Assembly (NCBI RefSeq): GCF_003116835.1
Contig: NZ_BFFO01000003.1
Location: 156,535 to 220,534 of the forward strand
Origin: Lactococcus termiticola
GTDB taxonomy: Bacteria; Bacillota; Bacilli; Lactobacillales; Streptococcaceae
Direction of reading: 5' to 3'
DNA: 64,000 bases
Below the pieces are notes generated by a model that worked only from the letters and a program-made list of their open reading frames with translations, searched no databases and was not told the DNA's origin. The stretch's first letter is position 1; each line of letters begins with the position of its first letter. The position numbers were made by a program, and so were the translations under genes. Of this stretch, positions 63,690 to 64,000 are shown piece by piece.

Positions 63690-63762
63690 TGACCCGTGCT
63701 GGGCTCGAACCAGCGACCCTTTGATTAAAAGTCAAATGCTCTACCAACTGAGCTAACGAGTC
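63690..63762 (-). tRNA. tRNA-Lys (anticodon TTT)
   Basis: Acceptor GACTCGT/ACGGGTC, anticodon loop CTTTTAA in TTTGA/TCAAA. Two bases separate it from tRNA-Leu. Confidence 0.95.
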
Positions 63763-63773
63763 ATTTCAATAGA

Positions 63774-63799
63774 TTGAAAGAGGCATAAGCCTCTTTCAA
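63774..63799. repeat. tRNA spacer hairpin (Lys-Asp)
   Basis: TTGAAAGAGGC and GCCTCTTTCAA are perfect complements separated by four bases. Confidence 0.8.
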
Positions 63800-63872
63800 C
63801 GGTTCCGACGGGAATCGAACCCGCGATCTTCGCCGTGACAGGGCGACGTGATAACCGCTACACTACGGAACC
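63800..63872 (-). tRNA. tRNA-Asp (anticodon GTC)
   Basis: Acceptor GGTTCCG/CGGAACC, discriminator G, anticodon loop CTGTCAC in TCGCC/GGCGA. Confidence 0.95.
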
Positions 63873-63874
63873 TA

Positions 63875-63947
63875 TGGGAGTTGAGGGGTTCGAACCCCCG
63901 ACCCTCTGCTTGTAAGGCAGATGCTCTCCCAGCTGAGCTAAACTCCC
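63875..63947 (-). tRNA. tRNA-Val (anticodon TAC)
   Basis: Acceptor GGGAGTT/AACTCCC, anticodon loop CTTACAA in TCTGC/GCAGA. First tRNA visible of the operon; more genes, probably rRNA, may lie beyond the right edge. A hairpin (TGGGAATCA..TGATTTCCA) occupies 63978-64000. Confidence 0.95.
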
Positions 63948-64000
63948 ATAAAGAAGAACAACTGTCCTCCTAAGCTGGTGGAAATCATCTCTGATTCCCA

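Noticed and set aside
63948..64000. 3' end of 5S or 23S rRNA at the right edge
   Set aside because: The 53 bases do not match rRNA ends as I know them; they form a spacer-type hairpin instead. rRNA may lie further right.

Overview
The window is chromosomal DNA of a Streptococcaceae bacterium and looks most like Lactococcus. Three things point there: the rmlA-rmlC-rmlB-rmlD-rgpA-rgpB-rgpC-rgpD cell-wall polysaccharide order, a Val-Asp-Lys-Leu-Thr-Gly-Arg-Pro tRNA run, and protein sequences close to lactococcal ones (MutS, S21, S4, YloU, MenA). By eye the base composition is close to half G+C, high for the genus, so this may be one of its less studied high-GC relatives. The taxon is inferred, not proven. 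Almost all genes lie on the minus strand.

Layout. 1-17.5 kb: rhamnose-rich cell-wall polysaccharide cluster read right to left from a promoter at 17.5 kb. It makes dTDP-rhamnose (rmlACBD), builds the chain (rgpA, rgpB, RgpE-position enzyme, rgpF), exports it (rgpCD) and carries two DUF2142 membrane proteins plus a lipid-linked-sugar side-chain module at the left end. A small accessory cassette with two G-tract frameshifts sits between rmlB and rmlD. 17.5-30 kb: rpmB, yloU-fakA, HxlR/nitroreductase pair, menA and a prenyl synthase, nitroreductase, rpsD, an RlmI-like methyltransferase, trhO, pgk. 29.8-35.5 kb: two type I toxin-antitoxin loci (Fst-like and holin-like) flank a regulator-rich stretch (MerR/MFS, TetR/NmrA, ung). 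35.5-44.9 kb: yebC, tmcAL, the ribosome-assembly run yqeH / hflX-yhbY / nadD-yqeK / rsfS-methyltransferase, then ruvA and a GtrB-like enzyme. 44.9-51.5 kb: mutL, mutS, ymcA, a beta-hydroxyacid dehydrogenase. 51.6-54 kb: tRNA-Leu and an AT-rich islet of unfamiliar genes. 54.3-64 kb: ezrA, rpsB-tsf, a DUF2325 protein, nrdDG and a nine-tRNA operon.

The most unusual content is between the genes. Fourteen full copies (plus one remnant) of an approximately 140-bp element are scattered through the intergenic gaps, in both orientations. Each can fold as a long outer stem enclosing two hairpins. The core is conserved, but the outer stem and second hairpin differ completely between copies while remaining self-complementary, so they change in a compensated way. 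A second family of about 175 bp (two full copies and one deletion derivative) shows the same behaviour. Long inverted repeats also fill most of the larger tRNA spacers. I do not recognise either family.
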